Shown here piece by piece: positions 54,220 to 64,000 of a DNA stretch of 64,000 nt. Each line of letters starts with the position of its first letter. Within the stretch, counting starts at the first letter, position 1. Position numbers and translations under genes: made by a program. Origin of the DNA: Hysterangium stoloniferum (lineage: Eukaryota > Basidiomycota > Agaricomycetes > Hysterangiales > Hysterangiaceae); NCBI GenBank assembly GCA_015178975.1, contig WHVD01000087.1, positions 62,001 through 126,000 of the forward strand. Reading direction: 5' to 3'. Under the pieces are notes generated by a model. It searched no databases. It saw only the letters and a program-made list of their open reading frames with translations, and was not told where the DNA came from.

Positions 54220-55751
54220 TGTAATGTATTAGCCTTATTTTAATATTATTTTCTGGAAAAAGGAATCCAATGCTCAATCAAAATGTGCAAATACTCAATT
54301 CACTGCAAGGTAAAATAATTTAAGTATTTGATATTAATCAGTGGCAGCCTTAATAGACTTAGAACCCCTGAAGTCAAGAGTGTACTTGAATATATGCACC
54401 CTACTTTGCAAAGAAGGTTTTGAGAGCTGCTTGTGCAAGCTTGTTCTTTTTCTGTGATAACAACTACTAAAATAAGAATAACAATTTACTGATTCCGAAG
54501 CTAGATTTAACTTCAATGCTAGCTAGTTTATATATATTTTATACTATTTATCAAACAGTAAAAATATTAATAAACAGGTCAAAATATCAATTATAGAATA
54601 AAACAATATTTGACAATATATGCTTTATTTAAATTAATCTACTGAATCTACTGTGATACTAACTTATCAGGATCTTAATGTAGTCTTAATGATTCTGCAA
54701 GAATATTCTCAGTATTTAACTATAAGCCAAACCAGGAGAAATTAGAATTATATTCTAATTTCAAACAATAAAACAACAATTTATTTATCACTTGGTTGAT
54801 AGCCAACAACTCTAACCGAGGTGGCAACAGATTCCAACAACTTAAATAGAAGTTAGAAAAAGTAATAAAGCTAGCTACTCAATTAAGAGGTGGCAAGGGG
54901 GAACAAATAAGTCAACAACTCAGATTGAGGTGATAGGGGGAACAAAGATCAGTCAACAACTCAGATTGAGATGACAAGGGATTTGATTGGGCCAACAACT
55001 CTGATAGAGGTGGCAAGGGTTTCCAACAGCTCTGATAGAGGTGGAAGTAGATGTCCAACTGCCCAGATTGGGGCGGAGTAGCCTGCTTGCTGCAGTGACA
55101 CACAGATGTGGTGTAAATGGGTTGATAAAATTGGTTATATTTCATGGCTGGAGCAGAGCTCCTTATATACCCTGAGATCTGAGACATTCAGAGACATATT
55201 GAACTTTATTTCTATCCTATTTTAGCTATTTTACTTGGAATGTTTTAGACATTTCCGCCATTCTCTACTGTAGCATATATGATGACATAATGTATGACAT
55301 AATATTCCCAGATGACATAATATGTGACATAATATTCCTAGATGACATAATATATGACATAATATTCCCGCGCTAGTGTGTGTGTGACACCCATTGCGCC
55401 TTGTGACTGTCGCGTGCCTTTTGTGACTGTTGCGTGCCCTTGTGACTGTCACGCGCCCCTGTGATGATGGTCACTTGTTGTGACGAATATTCCCGCGCAT
55501 TGTGTAATAAGCGGCCAGGTGGCCGGTTTGAAGATATATAGTTAAAAAAGAATAAAAAGTAGAAATTTCATAGCTCCCTCAATCTATAAGATAAAAATAC
55601 AAAGTAAATTGCATAAATTCAATATAAATCAAGGGAATATTGTAGAATTTTATAATCACGATATAAGTACATTTTAACAGCGTTTGTTAAGAATTTTGTT
55701 TTGGGGAAATTGTGAAAAATAGGAAAAACCTTTAAAAATACATACATAACA
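54220..55751 (-). mobile_element. Solo LTR, 1.5 kb, TSD ATTTC
   Basis: Bounded by TGTAATG and CATAACA with perfect ATTTC duplications (54215-54219, 55752-55756). It is the reverse-oriented relative of 37609-39534, with the TATA region near 55160 and 'caacaactctgatagaggtg' repeats at about 54940-55060. It separates the field C hairpin module from its continuation at 55752. Confidence 0.9.
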
Positions 55752-55817
55752 ATTTCTCACAATCACTGTTAGAAGTTAGAAATGTTAGAAACAATCAATC
55801 AAAATACATTAAAAACT

Positions 55818-57322
55818 TCAATCTAATAATACATCTTTGTACACTATATTTGCTGTTCTCTTTGTCTCCTTTAATAATATTTTTATCCTATTCCAACTTC
55901 TCCCCCTTGAAAGTCCCACATACAATTGTCCATGTCCAAACACTGCCATTCTCAAATCTATTCCCACCACTTTCAAAGACTGTCCCTGTGACTTGTTAAT
56001 CATCATTGCAAATGCCAACCGCACTGGAAACTGAGTACGATGCAGTTTAAATGGCAGTTGATCATCATTTGTAATTATTTTGATCTGTGAAAGAAATGCC
56101 AGTTTCTCAGTACATGGTCCAGTTAGGATCCGCACTTGAAGCAAATGATTTTCCATTTTCACCAGTCACAATCGTGTCCCATTGAAAAGCCCCCTCTGTG
56201 GATCTATATTCCGTAACAGCATCAAAGGTACTCCTGGGGCTTCACCTCAAGTCAACTTGGTGTGGATTCCACCAAAATTCAGGCTGTTCAAATACTCTAC
56301 AGGATACATCTCTGTCTCACTATCTCCCTCTGCAGTGTCAGCACTATGGTACACATGACTCTCTCCAGGGAATTTATTCAGAAGTTCTGAATTAATCTCA
56401 TCTACTTCTGAATTCCTTGGATACAGAATTGCCTGGTCTAAGAAGTCTTCATCTTGCCAATCTCTTTGGTCTCTATCCACATGGATGTCTGGATATATCT
56501 CTGCAATTAGATTAGACATTTCTGGACCACAGATCATATGAGGAGGGATATCCATTGTATGATCCAAAGGTAAATCCTTTCCATGGCCTATATCCAATAG
56601 CCACTGAGCAAACTGTTGACTGTCTGGATCATCCTGGTCCACCTGCATATTATTTTTCAAGAACAGTACCTTGATATGCTTCCACAGTTCTGATTTCTGG
56701 ATACATTGTCCAATGATCTGTTCTTTTGAACTCTTTGGTACAACAGGCAAAGTCTGCTGAAAGTCACCTCCCCAGGCAACAGGAATCCCTCCAAAGGGAA
56801 GATCCTCCTTGTCTAATAAATCCCTCAGGGTGCTGTCAGCTGCCTCACATGTGAAATGTGACTGCATTGGAACTTCATCCCAGATAATCAGTCGGACTTT
56901 CTTCATGGGCTCTGCTTTTTCTGAACCCTTTTTGATATGACATAGAGCATCTTTCTCACGGGGCACAGGGATTGAAAAATATGCTGTGAGAAGTGCGACC
57001 ACCCTTGAGAATCATTGATGCAATTCCAGAAGATGCCACACAAAGCACAATGTAGCTAGCTCTTGGCACGACATGCATGTGCCAGAGTATTCCATACAAA
57101 GGACTTGCCAGTGCCACCTGGACCGTTCACAAAAAACAATTTGCCCTGCTGCTCCTCATCTACTGCCTTCAAGATGGTCTCAAAGGCAGCTCGTTGTTCA
57201 GGATTGCACTTTTCAAGATTAGCTTGGGCACTGGCATGCTCAACATTAACATCATAATCTGACTGCTCCTTAATGAGATGGTTGCCAATAATCCCATCCC
57301 AATCATCAGTGCAGTTTGGCAT
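55818..57322 (-). pseudogene. Helitron PIF1-like helicase, copy 2
   Basis: Three frames in order. 57322-57056 has CNPEQRAAFETIL and Walker A GPGGTGKSFVWNTLA. 57002-56247 has Walker B LIIWDEVPMQ, motif III GGDFQQTLPVV and later DQAILYPRNSEVDEIN. 56162-55818 has FPVRLAFAMMINKSQGQSL and motif VI GQLYVGLSRGRS. All helicase motifs are recognisable, but frameshifts near 57060-57000 and 56200 break the protein. The domain belongs to SF1B and gives 5'-3' unwinding in the family. Confidence 0.85.
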
Positions 57323-57547
57323 GGTTGGATAGTGTGAGAGGACTTTCCAGAATAGCAGAGGATCCCATCAATCTCATAAAGACCAAAGTCATAAATGCTG
57401 TTTGGTGATGGATTGAGAATGCCATGTTCTTGCTGAAGTATGAACTTCAAATCATCACAAAGAAATACTTTGAAGTCATTCCAGAGTTCATGGGGTTGTG
57501 CAGGAGAGGACATGGTCAAAATGATAGCAAACAATCTGACCCAGACT

Positions 57548-58018
57548 CTATGTGACTGGCTTCTGTGAGGCACATGTGCCACTGGCAATCATCTTCAAGC
57601 AAACCATGTGCAACACAGACTTGTTGAAATGTGGGATAAGTCTCACCTTGAAAGGTCCTGAGCTGTTCAAATGAGGTGGCACCTTTGACAACAGTGAGCA
57701 ATGTACGGAGGTGGAATCTTTCCCCACTGGCAATAGTAACAAAATGAATATGCCCAATGGAAAAGCCATGTTGACGTGGCTTCCATTATTTAGTCTTGGG
57801 TACAAATGTGAAATACTCAGGAAAGTCCATATAAAATGTATCCTTAGTGAGCTGTCCATTATATCCAATGAGATCCTTAGCATTAGCCTCAAAATAAGCC
57901 ATGAGAGTTGTCCCTGAATGCTCTGCCCTTTGCAAAACCTCAGCAGGACCTTGATCACCATCCAAAACTACAGTGTTTTCCCCAGGGAGATGGACACGAA
58001 GTGCCATTACTGCAGGGA
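57548..58018 (-). pseudogene. Helitron Rep-helicase linker, copy 2
   Basis: Frames 58007-57786 and 57961-57548 encode the region between Rep and helicase (HLPGENTVVLDGDQGPAEVL; GQLSWLILRL). It is collinear with 401-916 of copy 1. Overlapping frames show small frameshifts. Confidence 0.6.
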
Positions 58019-58023
58019 CCTGG

Positions 58024-58746
58024 TGTTATGACCATGTCGCAACCCTATCGGTCCCGAGGTTATCACCACTTATCAACGTTTCAAGTCACCATCTCGGAAA
58101 CCATCGGCCCCGAAGCTGATGTATGTTTTCACGAAGATCAAACTCCGTTTACGCCCACGTCAAAATAACTCGTATTGTCTGGTCAAACTTTGATACATCC
58201 CCTTTATTATGTTGATCCGTTCAATCTTATGTTTCACATATGTCTATCTATATTTGTAGTCCTTGAACTATTTCCTTTTATCGTAATCCCGCTCTCGGTT
58301 ATCATCGGCCTCCGAACTAATCATAAACTTTCCCGTTCCTAGTCAAGCTTATTGTTAATACTGTTTTCCGCCCTTCTCCCCATTAGTATTTTCTAGACAC
58401 CTGTTACTTGTATATGAACCCACTGTAGTTGTAGTTACTAGGCAATCAGAATATCGACTCAGAACACCCTCATATGCCTGTAATAGTCTCATACTAAGAA
58501 TCCCCCCATCCGCCTCTGCGTGCACTCGCCCACTCCTGGCCCTGACCCCTTGGCCCGACGCTCGACTTGTCCTTCGGTTCCGATCGGTATCTCGCCGAAA
58601 AGAGCTCTTTAGGATTAGTCTTCGCCCGCCCGAAATCTAAGGACACCCTACGGATATTTGCAAGGGCGCAGCACATAAGCTGAAGCCAAGTCCTTCCGAT
58701 CAGTCCCTGTCGGCCACCTACATTAGTCAGTTTTCAGTTCTTAACA
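58024..58746 (+). mobile_element. Solo LTR (TGTTATGACC family) in Helitron copy 2, TSD CCTGG
   Basis: TGTTATGACC start, TTCTTAACA end, 723 bp, with perfect CCTGG duplications (58019-58023, 58747-58751). Helitron copy 1 keeps the empty site (CCTGG at about 1092), which proves the insertion. It matches 40951-41687 along its length; the shared LTR module is at 58661-58694. Confidence 0.95.
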
Positions 58747-58751
58747 CCTGG

Positions 58752-59125
58752 GTGTGGAGTTCATTGCACATTAATCGCCAGACAGACTCATGTGCACTGA
58801 CATAACGTGCATCAAAGTACTGTTGAATCTCATCTGGTGTTGTTCCAAATTCCATAGTTGTACGATCATGGCCCTTGTAACAGTATTTATGCATGTACTT
58901 CATTGACCTATTGGTAAAGGTCAACTCTACATTGATGTAGTATTCAAAGGTGAGAATCAAAATAGGGGAGTAAGGGACAACATGTCTGTTGTCATATGTA
59001 AACTTGGGAGTTTCATAAACCCTTCCATTGTTAGGGTGACGACATGTTGGATAGCCTTCCTCATTGACAATGGTGGCTTCACACCACTCCTTTGGATAGT
59101 GTTTACTACATTTCCTATCTATCAT
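58752..59125 (-). pseudogene. Helitron Rep C-terminal part, copy 2
   Basis: Encodes DRKCSKHYPKEWC and KYMHKYCYKGHD, the last conserved block of the Rep domain. A one-base deletion near 59128 (copy 1 has one more G) separates it from the main Rep frame, and the solo LTR follows directly. Confidence 0.75.
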
Positions 59126-60822
59126 ACAGCAGTATTTGGATGATCAGTTCCACAGGGACCATGGGTCATGAGTTGCCCTACTACATTAAATAGTCTGGGA
59201 TGTGTTTCAGGATCTGGAAAACAGGCAGAAATCATTGAGTCGACATCTTCTGGTGTCCTTGGCTTATTCTGGTCATCAAACCATATGAGGCAGTGCATGT
59301 GTGGAAGACCACACTTTTGGAATTCAATAACATGCATATGAGCTACTGTTCTACCAAAGATGTGATCTTCTGTGATCATCTTGAGCAACTTAGCCTTCTT
59401 GGCAGCAAAGACACAGGACACCAAATCAGGCCGATCAGCAGGGGTCTGGCCAGGAAACAATTCACGGGTGACCTCCTCCCAATTGGGATTGGCAGTCATA
59501 GTGATGAAGCAGCTGGCATTTCCATACTTGCGTGCAATTGCAAATGAATTCTGTAGACTTTGCCTCATATCCCTTGAACCCCTAGCAAATGAAGAAGGTA
59601 GTATCACCCTCTGACCAATATTATTAGCATCTGTATTGACATCCTGATTTGTAAATGCATCAACCACCTGGTTGTAGAGTTCTGCACATAACCTTGGTTG
59701 ATTATCTCTCAGAAATCTCAATCTGCACTGCTCTGTTGTGGCCCAGGCATTGACAATATACTGCTGGAATAACTTTTGTGCATAAAAAATGGTCATGGCT
59801 TCATTTGCTCTGGGAAATAGGCGATAGGCATAATATTCACATTGGGTTACTTTATGACTTTTATCTTCATCTTCACCTTCTTCATCCTGCTGTCCAGGCT
59901 GGGGCTGCCAATTTTGATTTGCATAGGGAATGTCCCATGACCAACCACACTCACCTCTGGGGAAGAGCATGACATAGTGAAGGGGTGTATAAATGGCTTG
60001 TGCATCATGCACATGATGGAACTGACCTCCCCTTCTCTGAACAATAATATCCCTTGGATCACCACACCTTGTGTCACCCTCTCCAGGGAGAATGACTGCA
60101 AGTTCATCACCAGCTGGAAGGTTGTACCATTGTGGATCATTAAAAGCCTTGTAGCTCAGTCTAACATGTAATCTTGGAGTCTCTGCCTGTGTCCTCAATT
60201 GCTCATGTGCCTGGCAATAGAGTTCTATAAAGGGATTATATTGCTCCATCATATCCTGGAGGTCAGAAAAGGTTTGGTTGTTTAGGTTCCAATTTGCCCT
60301 GTGATTCTGCCTCTGCTGCAATGCCTGCCTCAGTCCATCCTCCTCTGCCAATGCAGGATCATGGATGTGAAGACTATGTGATACACCTTCTGTATAAGGA
60401 ATCAAGGCACCATGCTGGTGATACAATTCACCATGAATTTTGAAGACATATGGGCCACCACCACCTTGCAAGACAGACTCATCCAAATTGACACTGAGTG
60501 ATGTAAATGCAAATGCATTATTATATGCCCGAATATTTTTCTGAAATTCCTTGCCATTGTCTGTATTATTCTCAAGGAGGGACCTCAAAGTGTGAGGAAC
60601 TGGCTCAAGTATTGGGAGGGCCACATTTCCTTGCTTGCAACACTTGCCAAATTTTGGATGTATCTTGGAGCTATTTGCCAGACACTCATCTATCCAGTGA
60701 AAGGCTCCACAGTCTGGACACTGTATGTTCATATGCCCCAAGTCATGTCTTGGAAACCTGGCCTCCACAACTGGTTGCCATCCAATGGGTAATTGTGCAA
60801 CAGGAGGTGGAGGTGGAGGCAT
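59122..60822 (-). pseudogene. Helitron Rep (HUH) and zinc-like region, copy 2
   Basis: A 566-codon open frame. From the N-terminus: a proline run (MPPPPPPVAQ), zinc-like CPDCGAFHW..KCCKQG, a conserved Helitron N-terminal region, VHDAQAIYTPLHYVMLFPRG, FITMTANPNWEEV (Rep motif 1) and the HUH motif GLPHMHCLIW. In the family the HUH nuclease makes the rolling-circle nick. It ends in a premature stop after HPNTAV owing to the one-base deletion. This is the longest intact stretch of either copy. Confidence 0.85.
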
Positions 60823-60948
60823 GGCTGCAGGCTGTGGAATGGAAGGAGGTGGGGCTAACTGGAGCCATTGCTGTTTGTTGTTGTTGAGCTGGACCTCCAG
60901 GTGGATGGTGAGGCTGGGGTGAAGGTAGATGGTGATGCTGTTGTGGTG

Positions 60949-61720
60949 CTAACTGCAAAATGGGTACCTGTTGTTGTTGAGCTGGATTTCCAGGTGGATA
61001 GTAATGTTGTAGTGGTTCCCACTGCAAAATCGGTTGTTGTTGTTGTTGTTGTTGTTGTTGAGCCAGATTTCCAGGTGGAGGGACATTTCCTGATTGATGA
61101 TCATGCTGTGGATGTGGTGCTGACTGTAAAATTGGTGGCTGCAGTTGAGTAGGTTGTTGTAATTGTGTTCAGCATACTGAGCATACAGAGCAGCTACTGC
61201 AGCAGAACCAACTACAGGCTGGACAGCCCCACCTGCAGGTGCTAATTGGACATTCAGTGCCGGTGGTGCTAACTGCATTGGTTGCTGCAGCTGAACAGGT
61301 ACACGTCTATGCCTCTGCTGAACAGGTACTAATGGTGGAAAATCTGCATACTGATTAAGCAACTCAGCCACCGCAGCAGAGCCAATTGGAGCAGAGCCAC
61401 TTGCAGCAGAGCCACTTGCAGCAGAGCCACTTGCAGCAGAGCCACTTGCAGCAGAGCCACTTGCAGCAGAGCCACTTGCAGCAGAGCCACTTGCAGCAGA
61501 GCAACCTGGCTGAGCAACCAAAAATGGATTATCAGATTGACCTCTACCAACAGGAAGATAGAGATCTCGGAATGGTTGAAGAGGGGGTGGTATATCAGGA
61601 TTCACAGCTAAATGCCAATGACGATCAGATGGAGATGTCATTTGCAATTGTGCCCTATGCTGCCTTCACTCCTCCAACCAATCACGCTCAGGTGTTTGAT
61701 CCATAATAATACAGCAATCA
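60949..61720 (-). pseudogene. Helitron N-terminal Q/P-rich and AASGS-repeat region, copy 2
   Basis: A frame of 232 codons (61647-60949) with eight 15 bp units (61382-61500) giving AASGS repeats, then Q-rich sequence. Upstream, an in-frame ATG (MDQTPERDWLEE) is followed by a TGA, so the natural start is uncertain. Copy 1 has fewer repeat units and lacks the segment equivalent to 61500-61725. Confidence 0.6.
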
Positions 61721-61834
61721 CAGCAGCAGCAGCAGAGACAGAAAACCTGCAAAAGAGAGGGGAAGAAAGGAGGGGAAGAGAGATGGAGTGAATTAGCCTA
61801 ACATAGGTCAAAAATATGAAAAGGAAATCATGAA

Positions 61835-62490
61835 TAACTTTTTATAGCATCAGAGAAGGTATCAATACTAACCTGGAGTTGTTTTGTATCTCACAGGAGG
61901 AATAGAAACAGCAATAAAGCCAATGGCCACAGAATTGGAGGTCAATTTTAACTGTATGAATTATATCTAAGTAAAAAATGCTGAAACTAATGACAGGGAA
62001 AGGACTCACTTTCAATACTCCACTTATACCTATGTATAAGGGGCAGTCACAAAAGCAATAGAGAGTGCCAGGGAAAAGGAATTCAGACAAATGAGTGTAA
62101 AATAGCCCAAAAATGCAAAAGATAATGTATAAATAATTTTTAAGAGCATAAGGGAAGGTAACAATACTAACCTGAAGGTATGTTATATCTTCCAGCAAGA
62201 ATAGAAACATAAATCAAGGCAAAAAGGCACAGAATATAGGGTCAATCTCACTGTATGAATAATATTTGAGCAAAAAAAGGTAAGGTTAATTACAGGGACA
62301 TGACTCACCTTCAATCCTCCACTTATACTCACAGAGAGGACTTAAAAAAGCAGTGGAGAGTCCCAGAGAAAAAGAATTCAGCCAAATGGCACTAAAATAG
62401 CCCAGAAATGCAAAAAGTAATGCATAAATATATTAAAACAGCATGAGAAAGCCCAAAACATACCTGGGATTATAGGACAGCCTTCAGACT
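61835..62490. repeat. ~300 bp tandem duplication upstream of Helitron ORF, copy 2
   Basis: Collinear with 3885-4540: two diverged units with caatactaacctg and ccacttata strings. Non-coding. Confidence 0.6.
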
Positions 62491-62750
62491 GTGTTTCTCA
62501 AAATTATGAATGAGAAGAACACCTGGGAAAGGGTAATCTGACTACAAATAAAAATATTTAATCATTAAAAAAAGCGAAAATTAAATAATAATAGGTAGGA
62601 GCTCACCACACCTTTTATATTGCCTGAGGAGTTGAGGAAGGGTTCAGAGAATATAAATGTTCAATATGGGGGGTCCAGGGCCCGTGGATAGCCAGACTCT
62701 AACTGCAGAATAATATATTTAATTATTAAAAAAGCGAAATTTAATATAAT

Positions 62751-63330
62751 TAAATAGAGGCCTCCACACACCTTGGTATGGGCCAAAATCCCTTGGGAAA
62801 TATTCCAGAGAACAGGCCCTCACAATGTAAGGAGCACAAAGCCGGGGGAAGGAGAGGGGAAGGGAGAGAGTGTGGCAACCTCAAGGCTTTACAGTGGCCT
62901 TCTGGGCTTCCCGCGGCTATGCCCCAAAATGTTCCCATGCATCATGTCACCAAAAGCTCCCGTGGCATCGAAAAAGCTCCCACGTGTGTCACAAAACATC
63001 ACAGAATGCTTCCACAGCACTAAAAAAGCTTCTGCAAATGCAAAAAGCCTCTGGGTTTGCTCCCATGCTGACTAATATGAAGGCTTAGTCACACTCTGCC
63101 ACACCTCAGGATTCGGGTGCTCCGTGCCCTCACACAGCGTCTATTTGTGCCCACAACCCACCAAGCGAAATTCATTTATATGGACAAGCTTAGGAACCCT
63201 TGCTACACTGCGGGCAGTCACTTCACGACCAGCCCCACAACTTCGCTGTGGGCTCCAGCTTGTTGGGGGGCTTTGCCCCCCAAATCCCCCTGTATCGACA
63301 ACTTTTAAGTATTTCTGAGACTCATTGTTT
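62751..63330. repeat. Satellite field D, hairpin module
   Basis: Collinear with 4801-5363 of copy 1. Hairpin 2 (63262-63282) is TTGGGGGGC-ttt-GCCCCCCAA, with the loop in the opposite sense to fields B and C. Hairpin 1 (about 63210-63235) is partly destroyed. Confidence 0.75.
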
Positions 63331-64000
63331 GAACGGAAAGTGTTTGTAAAATGGTAAAGTGTTCAGAGAATGGAAAGTGTTTGTAAAATGGAAAGTGTTT
63401 GTAGAATGGAAAGTGTTTGGGAATGGAAGGTGGTCAGACAACAGAAAGTGTTTGTAGAATGTAAAGTGTTTGGTAAACGGAAGGTGTTCAGACAAGCAAA
63501 AAGTGTTCAGAGGACAGAAAATGTGGAAACCATGTAATGAATGGAAAGTGTTTAGAGAACAAAAAATGTGGAAACTGTGTAAAGAATGGAAACTGTGTAA
63601 AGAATGGAAACTGTGTAAAGAATGGAAACTGTGTAAAGAATGGAAACTGTGTAAAGAATGGAAACTGTGTAAAGAATGAAAAGTGTTTAGGGAATGGAAA
63701 TAACAGTTACAAAAGGAACAATGGTTACAAAAGGAACAATGGTTACAAAAGGAACAATGGTTACAAAAGGAACAATGGTTACAAAAGGATCAATGGTTAC
63801 AAAGGAAACAATGGTTACAAAGTCAAGGATGGTTACAAAGTAAACAACACTTATAAAAGAACAAATGGTTACAAAGGGAACAATGTATAAAAGGATGAAT
63901 CATTACAAAAGGAAAAATGGTTACCAAAGGAACAATGGTCACAAATGGAACAATGGTTACCAAAGGAAGAATGGTTCCAATGGTTGAATTGTCAGTCAAC
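63331..64000. repeat. Satellite field D arrays (18 bp units)
   Basis: Purine-rich units (ggaaagtgtttgtaaaat), then six perfect copies of aaagaatggaaactgtgt (63575-63678), then ggttacaaaaggaacaat units, ending with ggttccaatggttgaattg at the window edge. Collinear with 5364-5936 but with different unit numbers. Confidence 0.9.

Larger units (their letters stand above)
55757..62750 (-). mobile_element. Helitron copy 2 (nearly full coding region, decayed)
   Basis: The minus strand carries the complete RepHel order: Q/P-rich N-terminus, zinc-like region, HUH Rep, linker and PIF1-type helicase through its last motif. It is split by a solo LTR (58024-58746), a one-base deletion near 59128 and frameshifts near 57060 and 57000. 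The left side abuts satellite sequence at about 55790 and the right side abuts field D. Terminal TC and CTRR signals were not identified. Confidence 0.85.

Overview
The window looks like an agaricomycete (mushroom-forming basidiomycete) nuclear genome. The evidence is intron-dense host genes with 42-160 nt introns and canonical GT..AG sites, chromodomain Ty3/gypsy elements, PIF1-type Helitrons and long minisatellite fields. The species cannot be named from sequence alone. Only two genes are convincingly intact host genes: a 13-exon CTR9 (PAF1 complex) at 45378-49338 and a 4-exon TFIIS-N/LEDGF-like gene at 49871-51036. A third, less certain, is a PD-(D/E)XK-like gene at 12656-13309 on the minus strand. 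Almost everything else is mobile or repetitive DNA.

Layout. 1-4800: Helitron copy 1 (minus strand, cut by the window edge). 4801-7885: modular satellite field. 7886-14304: low-repeat DNA with the PD-(D/E)XK-like gene. 14305-34735: a nest. A rearranged Ty3/gypsy element (E1) has a 12.5 kb gypsy (G1, 14359-26875, TSD GGTAG) inside one of its LTRs. Its remaining body is scrambled by inversions and carries a fold-back LTR (30848-32406). 34736-40075: a second satellite field containing a solo LTR (37609-39534). 40076-44517: three nested LTRs and AT-rich DNA. 44518-51505: the host-gene island, bracketed by a short inverted repeat. 51671-54219: third satellite field. 54220-55751: solo LTR. 55752-62750: Helitron copy 2, interrupted by a solo LTR. 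62751-64000: a satellite field collinear with the one after copy 1.

Three patterns stand out. First, decay of the elements is dominated by CpG transitions. The two LTRs of G1 differ almost only at CpG-type sites, and every in-frame stop interrupting its gag and accessory frames is TGA, as expected from CGA (Arg) to TGA. This points to heavy cytosine methylation of transposons. Second, the satellite fields repeat one module order (nested GC hairpins, purine-rich array, 'gttacaaa' array, AT-rich array, 'catgggaaat' array, 'acaaaatactcc' array), but the 15-20 bp units inside each module are private to each locus. The hairpin loops appear in both orientations (GAA or TTC). Third, several unrelated LTR families share one ~33 bp module near their 3' ends. 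G1 also carries a long uncharacterised sense-strand ORF (24022-26184) between integrase and the 3' LTR.

All calls come from reading the sequence and translated frames. No similarity search was run.
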